NCBI RefSeq assembly: GCF_029392815.1
Contig: NZ_CP113942.1
Coordinates: 1,116,001 to 1,180,000, forward strand
Length of the DNA stretch: 64,000 nucleotides
Reading direction: 5' to 3'
From: Bifidobacterium sp. ESL0682
GTDB taxonomy: Bacteria > Actinomycetota > Actinomycetes > Actinomycetales > Bifidobacteriaceae
How positions within the stretch are numbered: the first letter of the stretch is position 1; each line of letters starts with the position of its first letter. Made by a program: the position numbers and the translations under genes. Below the pieces are notes generated by a model that saw only the letters and a program-made list of their open reading frames with translations, made no database searches and was not told the origin of the DNA. Shown piece after piece: positions 9,762-18,493 of the stretch.

Positions 9762-10730
9762 TCACCTTTCAGACGCATCGTCGCTCGTCGCGTTCTGCGA
9801 CCGATCCTTGTTTTCGTTGGCGATCATATGTTCACGTTTGCGTTCCTCAAGCAGTGAGCGCTGACGCAGGCTGACGCTTGGCAGGTTGAATTTCGTGACG
9901 AGCCGGTTGGTGAACGGAACGCCTGAAAGACTGGCAAGACGCAACGAATGAGAAGAGAGCCGAACGGTGGTGCGGGAACCATATTCAAGCTCCATCTTCC
10001 TCCTGCCGTCGCAGCAAATCCACCCGGCCGTCAGCGAATCAGGCAGCACATCGACGGAGAAACTCGAATGCTCGCCGATAATCATCGGACGAGCGAACAG
10101 TGCATGGGCGGCCAGCGGAATCAGTTGCAACGCCTGAACATCAGGCCAAATAATCGGCCCGCCTGCCGAAAAAGCATAAGCCGTGGAGCCTGTCGGCGTG
10201 GAGACAATGACGCCATCGCAGCTGAATGAACTGGCCTCTACCCCATCGACACCCACCGACAGCTCGATCATGTGGTCACGTTCTTCCTGCTGGACGGTGA
10301 CATCGTTCAAAGCCCAATCATTGAACGTTCTCTTTCCGTCCGCTGAAGTGACGGAAACGCTGGCCAGTCTGCGTTCATCGATGGAATAGTCATAATCGGC
10401 CACCCGAGCAATGGCTTCGCTCAACTGGAAGCTTTCGAATTCGGCAAGAAAACCGACATGCCCAAGATTGACTCCGAGAATCGGAATCTCAGTATCGTGC
10501 ACCAATTCGGCGGCACCGAGAATCGTGCCGTCACCGCCCAACACCACCACGATTTCGGTATCATCGCTGACCACTTGCGAACATTCACCGAATTTCGGAG
10601 GCTCCAAACTTTCCACAAGCTTGACGACGAAACCGGCATGCTGCAATTGTTCGACCGCCTCACGCACCAGAAGACTGGTCTCGCGCAGCCGAGCATGAGT
10701 GACCACAACCGCATGCCGCTTCCCGCTCAT
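9762..10730 (-). CDS. nadK: NAD kinase
   Basis: ATP/polyphosphate-NAD kinase, which makes NADP. The 322-residue protein carries the catalytic GGDGT motif (VVVLGGDGTILGAAEL), NLGHVGFLAEFE, and the NAD-binding STPTGSTAYAFSAGGPII. A polar C-terminal tail of about 35 residues rich in Arg, Glu and Asn extends past the conserved core. The ATG is preceded by AGAGGC. It is the first of a nadK-recN pair. In most actinobacteria tlyA sits directly upstream; here the plus-strand beta-helix gene separates them. Confidence 0.96.
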   Translation of the reverse strand: MSGKRHAVVVTHARLRETSLLVREAVEQLQHAGFVVKLVESLEPPKFGECSQVVSDDTEIVVVLGGDGTILGAAELVHDTEIPILGVNLGHVGFLAEFESFQLSEAIARVADYDYSIDERRLASVSVTSADGKRTFNDWALNDVTVQQEERDHMIELSVGVDGVEASSFSCDGVIVSTPTGSTAYAFSAGGPIIWPDVQALQLIPLAAHALFARPMIIGEHSSFSVDVLPDSLTAGWICCDGRRKMELEYGSRTTVRLSSHSLRLASLSGVPFTNRLVTKFNLPSVSLRQRSLLEERKREHMIANENKDRSQNATSDDASER

Positions 10731-11083
10731 CGTCTTGCCTCTTTCGTTTCCATCGTCGATATCAAATCGACGTTTTATCCATATCCTAACCGGATAGTGT
10801 CTACAACCACGAGCTTACTCCGCGCCGTCAAGATAACGGATGAAGTGGTTACCGTCTCCCGCTTTCCTGGAATCACAGTGAAATCTCATCAATTCCAAGC
10901 GTGATTCGAATTCTTGCTTGAAAAACTTGAAGGAAATCTTGAGAAAAATCAAGATTTCTTGATTTTTACCTATTTTTCGGCATTGAGCTTTCCATTGGCT
11001 CGGAGAACCGGTAGACAAGAGACAGGTCTTTACCATTACAGACGCTGCAAAGAAGAACGAAAGAGACACGAAAGAGGGTGAGG
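10731..11083. other. 353-bp divergent intergenic region, AT-rich, with one perfect dyad
   Basis: No gene is supported here. It separates nadK (minus) from the beta-helix protein gene (plus), so it must hold both promoters. The only clear structure is a perfect 10-bp inverted repeat at 10944-10967, with arms AAAAATCAAG and CTTGATTTTT and loop ATTT, in a stretch rich in A and T. It could be an operator. A terminator is less expected in a divergent region, although the trailing T run would fit one. Confidence 0.5.
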
Positions 11084-11773
11084 ATGAATCTCAACACCTT
11101 TGGAGGCCTTGTCAAGGATGGCGATTACGACGTCCTCATCACCCACGGCAACGCTGTACTTTCCGAACATGCCACCTTCGACACGTTGGTAGTCAAGGGA
11201 ATCCTGCAAACAGGAATATGCCAAGGGAGACGGATAATACTCGATGGCGGTTTGCTCAGCAGTTCATCGGATATCATCTCGGATTCAATTTCCGGGCACG
11301 GCAGCATCCGTGCCTCTGCGTCGATACGTTCCACCCATGTCGATTTCATCGGTGACCTCATCTGCAATCAACACTTGGCCATTCGTGAACGAATCCGCGT
11401 CAACGGGCTAGTCGACACCCGTTCGTTTCAGGCTCGTAACGCCAACATTATCGGACACATCAACGTTCATAAACACCTCGAAGCCGACAGTCTTTCAGTA
11501 CAGCCGATGCATACCGCGATGTTCGAACGCTTCGGCATGAGCGAATACCTCAAACCCAACGAGATAGAAGGTATCGAAGCCAGAACGGTGACGCTTTCCA
11601 ACACCATTTGCGGCAGTATCATTGCCGATACCGTATGTCTGTCGGGCAATACCCATGCTCGGAAAGTGTTATATGACGATGATTTGAAACTGGACAGGAC
11701 TTCCAGTGTAACTGTCATCGAACACCCATGGAAGGAGGAAGATGATGATGGACTTCAGCGCAAGGTCGCGTAG
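11084..11773 (+). CDS. Beta-helix, bactofilin-like (polymer-forming) protein
   Basis: A 229-residue soluble protein made largely of short alternating beta-strand/turn units (for example VLITHGNAVL, TFDTLVVKGILQTG, RIILDGGLLSSSS, SISGHGSIRASASI, IGHINVHKHLEADSL, NTICGSIIADTVCLSG). This spacing resembles right-handed beta-helix proteins of the bactofilin/YhbE kind, which polymerise or act as scaffolds. The assignment rests on pattern, not on a strong motif. The ATG at 11084 is preceded by GAGGG; a GTG six bases earlier is possible. It is the only plus-strand gene between 7 and 40 kb and overlaps the end of tlyA by 19 bases in convergent orientation. Confidence 0.65.
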   Translation: MNLNTFGGLVKDGDYDVLITHGNAVLSEHATFDTLVVKGILQTGICQGRRIILDGGLLSSSSDIISDSISGHGSIRASASIRSTHVDFIGDLICNQHLAIRERIRVNGLVDTRSFQARNANIIGHINVHKHLEADSLSVQPMHTAMFERFGMSEYLKPNEIEGIEARTVTLSNTICGSIIADTVCLSGNTHARKVLYDDDLKLDRTSSVTVIEHPWKEEDDDGLQRKVA

Positions 11774-12489
11774 AGCAGGTATTCCTCGTTGCCGTGTGTG
11801 CCTTGTATTGGCGACGGACAGGTGGACACCACCTTAAGTCCATTGGTCTCGGCGCAATTGCAGACCGTTTCCAGTGCTTTCTGACGTAGCCTAGAGTCCT
11901 CGACCACGCCGTTTTTGCCGAGATGGCCCTTGCCCACCTCGAATTGCGGCTTGACGAGAAGTACGATATCCGACGGCTTTGAAGCGATTCTCGCGACGAC
12001 AGGAATCACATACGTCAGCGAAATGAACGACACATCGGAGACAATGAACGAGGGACGATACGGCAAGTCCTCCGGTTGCACATCGCGGATATTGACGCCG
12101 CTCATCTCGATAATGCGAGGATTCGAGGAGATGCGTGAGTCAAGTTGTCCATGTCCCACGTCCAAAGCGATGACCTGCTCAGCACCATGGCGAAGCAGCA
12201 CATCGCAGAAACCGCCTGTGGAAGCACCTATATCCAGACAATATTGGCCTTTAGGAGTTGGCAGGCCGTCACTGGCAAACTGTTCGAAGGCGCCAAGCAA
12301 TTTGTAGGCGCCACGGGAAACATAATCGTCACCTTGATCGACGGAAACATCCGTTCCGTCGGCAACGTTAAAAGAAGTTTTGGAAATAAGCCGGCCGTCG
12401 ACGCGAACCTTGTCGGAATGAATGAGACGCTGCGCCTGGGTGCGGCTGTGCGCCAAATCCGCAGCAGCCATATAAGCGTCCAAACGCAT
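11755..12489 (-). CDS. tlyA: TlyA family rRNA (cytidine-2'-O)-methyltransferase
   Basis: Homologue of mycobacterial TlyA, which methylates ribose at C1409 of 16S and C1920 of 23S rRNA; older records call it hemolysin A. It is 244 residues long. An N-terminal S4 RNA-binding domain (MRLDAYMAAADLAHSRTQAQ, then VRVDGRLI) is followed by an FtsJ-like Rossmann fold with SAM motif CLDIGASTGGFCDVLL, VIALDVGHGQLD and LLVKPQFE. The Met at 12489 was chosen because GGAAAGG lies nine bases upstream. Two in-frame Met codons further upstream lack a spaced RBS. The 3' end overlaps the convergent beta-helix gene. Confidence 0.93.
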   Translation of the reverse strand: MRLDAYMAAADLAHSRTQAQRLIHSDKVRVDGRLISKTSFNVADGTDVSVDQGDDYVSRGAYKLLGAFEQFASDGLPTPKGQYCLDIGASTGGFCDVLLRHGAEQVIALDVGHGQLDSRISSNPRIIEMSGVNIRDVQPEDLPYRPSFIVSDVSFISLTYVIPVVARIASKPSDIVLLVKPQFEVGKGHLGKNGVVEDSRLRQKALETVCNCAETNGLKVVSTCPSPIQGTHGNEEYLLYATLR

Positions 12490-12528
12490 CTCATTCATCC
12501 TTTCCAAGCATTGTTGATAACGGAAGAT

Positions 12529-12732
12529 TTACGCTCTTTGCTGGTTGTCCAAGTCCTCACGAAGATCGGCAAGAATGCCTTGGAACATATCGATTTTCTG
12601 TTCATCATTCATGGCAGCAAGACCGTTGAGTTCAGGGTGACGCTCACGCAGAGTCTCAACAGAGGCTTCACTTGGCATGTCAGTGCCATCGGATTCGCCA
12701 GCCTGAGAACCTTGACCATATTGCGAAGCCAT
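12529..12732 (-). CDS. Small acidic conserved hypothetical protein
   Basis: A 67-residue soluble protein with a helical C-terminal half (NDEQKIDMFQGILADLREDL). A perfect AGGAGG lies seven bases before its ATG, strong support for translation. It sits between the NagD-type phosphatase and tlyA on the same strand with gaps of 11 and 39 bases, so it is probably in that operon. I do not recognise a named family. Its length, position and helical core suggest a small accessory factor. Confidence 0.75.
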   Translation of the reverse strand: MASQYGQGSQAGESDGTDMPSEASVETLRERHPELNGLAAMNDEQKIDMFQGILADLREDLDNQQRA

Positions 12733-12743
12733 GATCGATCCTC

Positions 12744-13772
12744 CTAAAGTTTGAAATCAGGAAGCCGCAGATTCTCGGTATCAACATTCTCGTTGTCAAC
12801 CAGGTTCCAAAGCAGAGCGCACGCGGCACGCAACGCATTGATGTCCTGAACATCGCTGACACGCACCTCGTCTCCGACAAGCTCAGCCGTGGCGTTTTCG
12901 CATTGCCACTGGGTCGTCGACACCGAATGCGGTGCCGGCATCGTCTGATGAAGATCACGCAAATCACGCGCGATATAGGTCGGCCGCAGATGTGGTGCCG
13001 CGAGCATCAACTGCTTCGGATCGGCAACACCGGTAAGTACAACGAGAGAATCATAGCCGCCACGATTACCAGCCTCGATGTCGGTATCGAGCCTGTCGCC
13101 GATGGCGAGGCAACGCTCCTTCGGCACCAACGTGGCACCATCGTGCGAAGCCAACAGTCGTGCCTCATCATACATCGCCGACTCTGGTTTGCCGGCGGAA
13201 GCCACCGGTTCAACACCGGTGGCGGTGATGACGGCCTGGACCATCGCGCCGGAGCCCGGAGCAATGCCCAGCTCGCGCGGAATCGTCAGATCCCTGTTTG
13301 TCACGAAATACTGGGCCCCTCGCTCCACGGCAAACGAGGCATTGGCGAACTCGTTCCAGGTGACTTCCGGATACCATCCCTGCACGACGGCAACCGGATT
13401 GTCTTCAACCCGATCGACGACAGTGAGGCCTTGTTTCTCCAATTCCTCATGCAGATGACCGGCACCGACCATGAAGACCTTGGCGCCTTTCGGCACTGCA
13501 CGGGCCACCATACGCGCGGCGACCACCGAAGAAGTGATGATCTGCCAAGGCTCGACCTCCAAACCGAAGCCGCGAAGCTGATCGGCCACGGTCTGCTGAT
13601 AGCGCGAGGAATTGTTGGTGGTATATTCCACCGTCATCCCAGCCTGCTGTGCCTTGGTGATGGATTCGCTGGCGTAATCCACCGGGTCATTGCCCCGGTA
13701 GACCACACCATCGAGATCAAGCAATGCGAGACCATAGGCCTGTTCAATCGGTTCTTCGGTAGCCTTGAGCAC
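12744..13772 (-). CDS. HAD-IIA family phosphatase (NagD-like)
   Basis: A 342-residue phosphatase. Motif I is ALLDLDGVVYRGNDPVDYA, motif II is the TTNNSSR element typical of the NagD/PGPase class, the C2-type cap lies in the middle, and motif III/IV is seen as SAGKPESAMYDEARL and CLAIGDRLDTDIEAGNRGGYDSLVVLTG. Members hydrolyse small sugar or nucleotide phosphates; the substrate here is unknown. The start is a GTG preceded by TAAGGC. Nine bases separate it from the RG-repeat protein gene upstream, and 11 from the 67-residue protein downstream, consistent with an operon. Confidence 0.88.
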   Translation of the reverse strand: MLKATEEPIEQAYGLALLDLDGVVYRGNDPVDYASESITKAQQAGMTVEYTTNNSSRYQQTVADQLRGFGLEVEPWQIITSSVVAARMVARAVPKGAKVFMVGAGHLHEELEKQGLTVVDRVEDNPVAVVQGWYPEVTWNEFANASFAVERGAQYFVTNRDLTIPRELGIAPGSGAMVQAVITATGVEPVASAGKPESAMYDEARLLASHDGATLVPKERCLAIGDRLDTDIEAGNRGGYDSLVVLTGVADPKQLMLAAPHLRPTYIARDLRDLHQTMPAPHSVSTTQWQCENATAELVGDEVRVSDVQDINALRAACALLWNLVDNENVDTENLRLPDFKL

Positions 13773-13780
13773 TGTTTGCC

Positions 13781-15973
13781 TTACTCTTCCTCGCCAGACT
13801 CGTCTTTTTCGTCCGCGACTTCCTGCTCTACAGCAGGATCTTCGGAACTATTGACGCCTTCGGCGGCTTCTTCGGCGGGCAACTCGTTTTCATCCTCATC
13901 CGCGTCGCCTTCGGTTTCCGCCTCGTCGTCCTCACCGACTTCACCCTGAGCCTCTTGCTCAGCCTCGGAGTCCTCGGAGTCCTCGGATTCATCCGGTTCG
14001 CCGGATTCGTTGACGATTTCGGAACTGTCAGCGTTTTCCTTGGCCGTGGCTTCGGCGCTTTCCTGCGCTTCCGGAGTCTCGGGGTCAAGAGCGGACTGAG
14101 ACTGGTCGTCGGTATCGGCGTCCGTATCCAACTCCTCGCCTGCAGCTTCGTCGGATTCGGAATCCTGACCATCCGCATCTTCATCAGACTCGTCAGAATC
14201 CGAATCGCGGTCATAATCCTCGTCATCTTCATAAGGATCGGGCGCATACTGCGCATCGTCCTCGGTGATGCCGAGTTCTTCCATCATATCGTCCGGCAGA
14301 CGTTCGAGGTCGTAATCGATGACCACTTCTTCGGCGTTCTCGTCGTCCTCATCCTCGTCTGCATACTTGTTTTCAAGCTGCTCGATGACGGTGTCAAGGT
14401 CAGCGGCCTCATCCCCGTGTCCGGACTCCTCAAGGAAGTACTGCTCGGCCTGAAGTGCACGCATGCGATAGGCACCGGGAAGTCCCTTGGTGTCAGCCAA
14501 CTTGCTGACCACGTCGGTGGCCTTGTCCCAAAGCCCGAGGTCACCGAGCGCGCCGGCATAGACCAGGAACATCTCAGCCTTGGATTCGCCGGAAAGCGTC
14601 TTGGCATCGTCGGACATCGCCATTTCGATGGCGCGCTTGGGATTGCCAATTCCACGTTCGCAGTCGGCAATGAACGGCAGATAGTCGTTGTAACCGTTCA
14701 TGCGGTGCGCGGTACGGAATTCCTTCAGCGCGGTCTTGTAATCGCCTTGACGGTAGGTGATGAACGCCAGCGTCTCGCGAGAGAAGTCGATGCGGGAGGC
14801 CTGATGGGCCACCCATTCGGCGTGATCACGTGCAGCCTTCGGGTCGCTTTCCTCAAGCGCATAGGCGGCAAGGATGTGCAGTCCGGTGTTCTCGGCATGT
14901 TCCTTGGAAAGTCCCCTCAGACGTTCCTTCTCGTCCTTGGAAAGCATCGACCACTCCATGCCCTTGGGCATACGCGGCTCACCGGGGCGACGGTCGGTAT
15001 ACGGGTTCTGCGAGGGGAAAGACATCGTGCCGTCGGAATTGCGGCGCGGACCATTATGCATATATTCTTCGCGGCCGTCATTGTGGAAACCGCCACGACG
15101 GTCGTCACGTCGGTCGTCGCGATGGTTGTTGTAGCTCCTGTATCCGCCGCGATCGCCATCACGACGATCATCACGGTGGAAGTCCCTACGATCATTGCCG
15201 CGGGAGTTATAGCCGCCCCTGCGGTCATCATTGCGATGGAAATCACGACGCTCGCCATCACGACGATCATTGCCACGATAGCCGCCACGCCTATCGTCAT
15301 CGTGCCCACGGTAACCACCGCGACGGTCGTCGTCATGGCCACGGTAACCGCCGGAACGATAGCCGCCACGACGATCATCATTGCGATGGAAGTCCCTACG
15401 ATCATCTCCACCGCGATAACCGCCACGCCTGTCATCGTCGTGCCGGTATCCACCCTTGTGGAAGTCACGCCTGTCGTCACGGTGGAAATCACGACGCTCG
15501 CCGTCACCGCGATAACCGCCACGTTCACCGTCACGGTGGAAGTCGCGATGTCCACCATTGCCGCGGTAACCGCCACGCCTATCGTCGTCATGGCCACGAT
15601 AACCACCGGAACGATAGCCGCCACGACGATCATCATTGCGATGGAAGTCCCTACGATCATCTCCGCCGCGGTAACCGCCACGTTCGCCATCGCGATGGAA
15701 ATCACGACGTTCACCGTCATGGTGTCCGCGATAGCCGCCGCTGCGTTCTCCGTCACGACGGTCGTCACGGTGGAAGTCGCGATGCCCGCCGTTGCCGCGG
15801 TATCCTCCACGTCGATCGTCATCGTGACCACGGTAACCGCCGTGGCCACCCTTATGGAAGCCACCGTGGTTGTTGCCACGATACCCGCCGTGGCCCTTAT
15901 AACCGCCGCCAGAACGGGACGAACCGTGACCGTATGAGTTGCCGTCGCGGTTGCCGCGCTGTTCTTCTGCCAT
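13781..15973 (-). CDS. RG-repeat / TPR-like / acidic three-part protein
   Basis: A 730-residue protein with three very different regions. Residues ~1-310 are low-complexity and positively charged, built of short repeats such as GGYRGHDDDRR, RRDFHRDD and GGYRGNGG; at DNA level the block is partly a tandem duplication with a 255-bp (85-codon) period. Residues ~345-530 are helical and TPR-like (TGLHILAAYALEESDPKAAR, YRQGDYKTALKEFRTAHRMN). Residues ~545-730 are strongly acidic Asp/Glu/Ser. It has no signal peptide or membrane segment. RG/RGG-type tracts often bind RNA, so RNA binding or phase separation is a reasonable inference but unproven. It lies just downstream of tyrS. RBS AAAGG. Confidence 0.85.
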   Translation of the reverse strand: MAEEQRGNRDGNSYGHGSSRSGGGYKGHGGYRGNNHGGFHKGGHGGYRGHDDDRRGGYRGNGGHRDFHRDDRRDGERSGGYRGHHDGERRDFHRDGERGGYRGGDDRRDFHRNDDRRGGYRSGGYRGHDDDRRGGYRGNGGHRDFHRDGERGGYRGDGERRDFHRDDRRDFHKGGYRHDDDRRGGYRGGDDRRDFHRNDDRRGGYRSGGYRGHDDDRRGGYRGHDDDRRGGYRGNDRRDGERRDFHRNDDRRGGYNSRGNDRRDFHRDDRRDGDRGGYRSYNNHRDDRRDDRRGGFHNDGREEYMHNGPRRNSDGTMSFPSQNPYTDRRPGEPRMPKGMEWSMLSKDEKERLRGLSKEHAENTGLHILAAYALEESDPKAARDHAEWVAHQASRIDFSRETLAFITYRQGDYKTALKEFRTAHRMNGYNDYLPFIADCERGIGNPKRAIEMAMSDDAKTLSGESKAEMFLVYAGALGDLGLWDKATDVVSKLADTKGLPGAYRMRALQAEQYFLEESGHGDEAADLDTVIEQLENKYADEDEDDENAEEVVIDYDLERLPDDMMEELGITEDDAQYAPDPYEDDEDYDRDSDSDESDEDADGQDSESDEAAGEELDTDADTDDQSQSALDPETPEAQESAEATAKENADSSEIVNESGEPDESEDSEDSEAEQEAQGEVGEDDEAETEGDADEDENELPAEEAAEGVNSSEDPAVEQEVADEKDESGEEE

Positions 15974-16085
15974 ATTGCTTATACCTTTTGCTTGAGTTTG
16001 ATCGTCCCGATATCTGAATTGGGAGGGACGACCGAAATATTGTTTCTTCTGTTAGATTCTAATAGCCGTGTTGAGGGGTCTGACG

Positions 16086-17408
16086 TCAGCCAAGCTCCAC
16101 AGCGCCAACTGCTTTCTTGCCACGCCGGATGAGCGCGAAACGATCGGCTAGGAAGTCCTCGCCGTCCAGTTCCTGGTCCTGGTCTTCGACGCGCACGTTG
16201 TTGACATAGACGCCACCAGACTTGATGGTCTTGCGCGCCTCGGAAATCGACTTGAACAGTCCTGCGGAGACGGCGGCCTGAGCCACGCGTTCGCCGATGA
16301 CGGCCTTGGCGAAAACCTTCTCGCCTTCCTCGTTCTCGATCTTGAGGCCTTCGATGGAGGATTCCAGCATGTCCGAACCGATGGACTTCAAGTCGCCGCC
16401 ACGCCCGAACAGCGCGGAAGCAGCGTCAATCGCCTCCTGCGTGGTTTTCTCGCCATGCACGAAGCTGGTGACTTCCCATGCCAGGGCCTTCTGGGCCTCA
16501 CGGGCGCCGGGGTTGACCTCGGCCTCGTGTGCGAGGCGCTCGATTTCATCCTTGGGCAGGAAAGTGAAGGCCTTCAGAAGCTTCAGCATCTCGCCGTCGG
16601 GCTGGTTGTACCAGAACTGATAGAACTTGTAGGGACTCAGCATCGTCGGGTCGAGCCAGACGGCATTGCCTTCGGACTTGCCGAATTTCTTGCCCTGACT
16701 GTCGGTGATGATGGGGCTGGTGAACACGTTGACGTTTTCGCCGCGCACCTTGCGAATCAGGTCGAGCCCGCTGGTGAGGTTGCCCCACTGATCGGAACCG
16801 CCGAGTTGCAACGTGCAATTGTATTCATCATAAAGATGCAGGAAATCGTTGCCCTGCAGAACCTGGTAGCTGAACTCGGTGAAGGAGATGCCTTCATCGG
16901 ACTTGAGTCTGCGCGCCACGGTGTCCTTGGCGAGCATGGTGCCCATGCGGAAGTTCTTACCCACGTCGCGCAGGAAATCGATGACCGACATCCGCGCTGT
17001 CCAATCGTAATTGGAGACAAAACGCACTGGATTATCGCCATCGGTCACCAGAATCGTGCCGATCTGCTTCTTGAGCCTGCGCGCCCAGCCTTCGACGACG
17101 TCCTTGGGATTCAAGGTGCGTTCACCGCTTTGACGCGGATCGCCAATCAAACCGGTGGCACCACCGACCAGAGCGACGGGATGATGGCCCGCTTCCTGGA
17201 GATGACGCATGTTGATGAGCTGGACGAGATTGCCAATGTGCAACGAGGCGGCGGTGGGGTCGAAACCGCAGTAATAGGTAATCGGCCCATCGTTCAACGC
17301 TTTGGCGAGCTGATCCCGGTCCGTGGACTGGGAAATCAGCCCGCGCCAGTTCAATTCATCGAAGAGGGAGTCGAATCCCGCTTCCTTGAAGTTGGTGACG
17401 TGAGCCAT
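16086..17408 (-). CDS. tyrS: Tyrosyl-tRNA synthetase
   Basis: Class I aminoacyl-tRNA synthetase charging tRNA-Tyr. The 440-residue protein has HIGH-type motif [11 protein letters not shown] near residues 55-65, the tyrosine-binding region [11 protein letters not shown] and [10 protein letters not shown], the KMSKS-type motif KKFGKSEG, and a C-terminal S4 domain ([17 protein letters not shown]). It is intact, with the usual bacterial TyrRS length (~420). GGGGA precedes the ATG. Upstream, the 223-bp gap to the SGNH gene contains two hairpins but no recognisable T-box. Confidence 0.97.
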   Translation of the reverse strand: MAHVTNFKEAGFDSLFDELNWRGLISQSTDRDQLAKALNDGPITYYCGFDPTAASLHIGNLVQLINMRHLQEAGHHPVALVGGATGLIGDPRQSGERTLNPKDVVEGWARRLKKQIGTILVTDGDNPVRFVSNYDWTARMSVIDFLRDVGKNFRMGTMLAKDTVARRLKSDEGISFTEFSYQVLQGNDFLHLYDEYNCTLQLGGSDQWGNLTSGLDLIRKVRGENVNVFTSPIITDSQGKKFGKSEGNAVWLDPTMLSPYKFYQFWYNQPDGEMLKLLKAFTFLPKDEIERLAHEAEVNPGAREAQKALAWEVTSFVHGEKTTQEAIDAASALFGRGGDLKSIGSDMLESSIEGLKIENEEGEKVFAKAVIGERVAQAAVSAGLFKSISEARKTIKSGGVYVNNVRVEDQDQELDGEDFLADRFALIRRGKKAVGAVELG

Positions 17409-17444
17409 AACCGTATTCCCCTATTCTTTTGTATCAAAACAACC

Positions 17445-17460
17445 AGAGCCGAACGGCTCT
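17445..17460 (-). terminator. Possible terminator upstream of tyrS
   Basis: On the minus strand AGAGCC-GTTC-GGCTCT is followed by GGTTGTTTTGAT, a short stem with a modest T run. It lies 37 bases before tyrS and after the SGNH gene. A second dyad, GCGACAC/GTGTCGC, lies at 17488-17505. The pair may end the arg-SGNH transcript, or form a leader structure for tyrS. Confidence 0.4.
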
Positions 17461-17631
17461 TGAACCAATCCATTTTCGCAGATGACAGCGACACAGCAGT
17501 GTCGCCTCGATTGTGGGATTTCCTTGACCTTGACTCAACCGGATCTTCACCGCTGTTGGTATCCACGAAGTGGGGCCACTGAGTGGAATCAGAATCTTAC
17601 AGTGCGGTCACTTGGCAAGGAAACCAAGCTG

Positions 17632-18426
17632 TTACTGGGCTTCAAACTGTTGCACGAATGCGCTTCCGAGCTTGGCGATCACGCCGTCAACCATGTATTG
17701 GTAGCCCTGTGCGCTGGGATGGAAATGGTCGGGCGAGAAGAAATCCGGTGCGTCGGCATGCACGTTCTCGTGAATCATGTCGACGTAGGTTGCGTGATAT
17801 TCGGCACAGACTTTCTTGCTCACCGCAGCCTGCTCGTCCATCTCACGCTCAAGCGCTCGACGCAAAGCACGACCCAGCGAGGGCTCGTGCTGCATCTGGC
17901 CGGGACTCAGCACGACGATATGGTCGCTCAGCGGCTTGGCCTCTTCGAGTACGGAGCCAAGGTCATCCCGCCATTCGTCGAGCGTGCGGTTCGCCATGAT
18001 GTCGTTCGATCCAGCACAAAGCACGAGGATATCGAATGTCTTGCCGGTTTTGAGCACTTCGGGAAGCAACCGGTAACGCACACGACGCATGGTGGCGCCC
18101 AGCTTGCCATGCGCCTCCCAAGCGACATCACGCCGAAAAGCTCTAGCGAATCCCTCTGCGATGTCGGGAACAAGACCCTCCTGTTGGTCTTGTGTGCCGC
18201 AACCGGCGATCATGGAATCTCCAATGGCGCAGACCGTCAATGGTTTAGCGGCATCAGGCACAGAGGGGTCAGACGCCGACGGTTGCTCCGAATGCTTTTC
18301 GACATCGGCGGCCTTGAACTTCTTGATTCCAGACGGTTCCCCGCCGGGAGCCTCAGCCAAATGAATCGTGTGCTTCGCCCACAATGCCTCAAGGGTCGCC
18401 ACCGGAGTCCCGATTCCCAACGTCAT
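17632..18426 (-). CDS. SGNH/GDSL-family hydrolase
   Basis: An esterase/lipase-like hydrolase of 264 residues. The SGNH blocks are visible: block I VCAIGDSMIAGCG (catalytic Ser), a Gly in block II (HGKLGATMRR), block III VLCAGSNDIMAN (Asn), and block V FFSPDHFHPSAQGY (Asp and His). About 60 polar residues precede block I, with no signal peptide, so it is probably intracellular. The ATG at 18426 has GGAAAGG about nine bases upstream; a GTG nine bases earlier is too close to it. It follows argH by 67 bases and may be the distal gene of the arg transcript. The substrate is unknown. Confidence 0.85.
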   Translation of the reverse strand: MTLGIGTPVATLEALWAKHTIHLAEAPGGEPSGIKKFKAADVEKHSEQPSASDPSVPDAAKPLTVCAIGDSMIAGCGTQDQQEGLVPDIAEGFARAFRRDVAWEAHGKLGATMRRVRYRLLPEVLKTGKTFDILVLCAGSNDIMANRTLDEWRDDLGSVLEEAKPLSDHIVVLSPGQMQHEPSLGRALRRALEREMDEQAAVSKKVCAEYHATYVDMIHENVHADAPDFFSPDHFHPSAQGYQYMVDGVIAKLGSAFVQQFEAQ

Positions 18427-18493
18427 ACGTCTCACGCCTTTCCGCTTATTATCAAGCTTTCAGCATGCCATCGTACTCAGAGCGTTGTCGAAA

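Noticed and set aside
15100..15920. Possible CRISPR-like array because of regular repeats
   Set aside because: The repeats are in frame, irregularly spaced and encode RG/RDFHR peptide units. There are no constant-length unique spacers and no cas genes.
13955..15937. A 660-codon open frame on the plus strand opposite the RG-repeat protein
   Set aside because: It is an antisense by-product of the repetitive codons. The translation is a run of Val/Ile/Thr/Ala with no family motifs, and the minus-strand gene has an RBS and clear domains.
17409..17631. T-box leader in front of tyrS
   Set aside because: Hairpins are present, but the conserved T-box bulge (TGGNACCGCG) and specifier-loop features are not seen. 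The same was true upstream of pheS.
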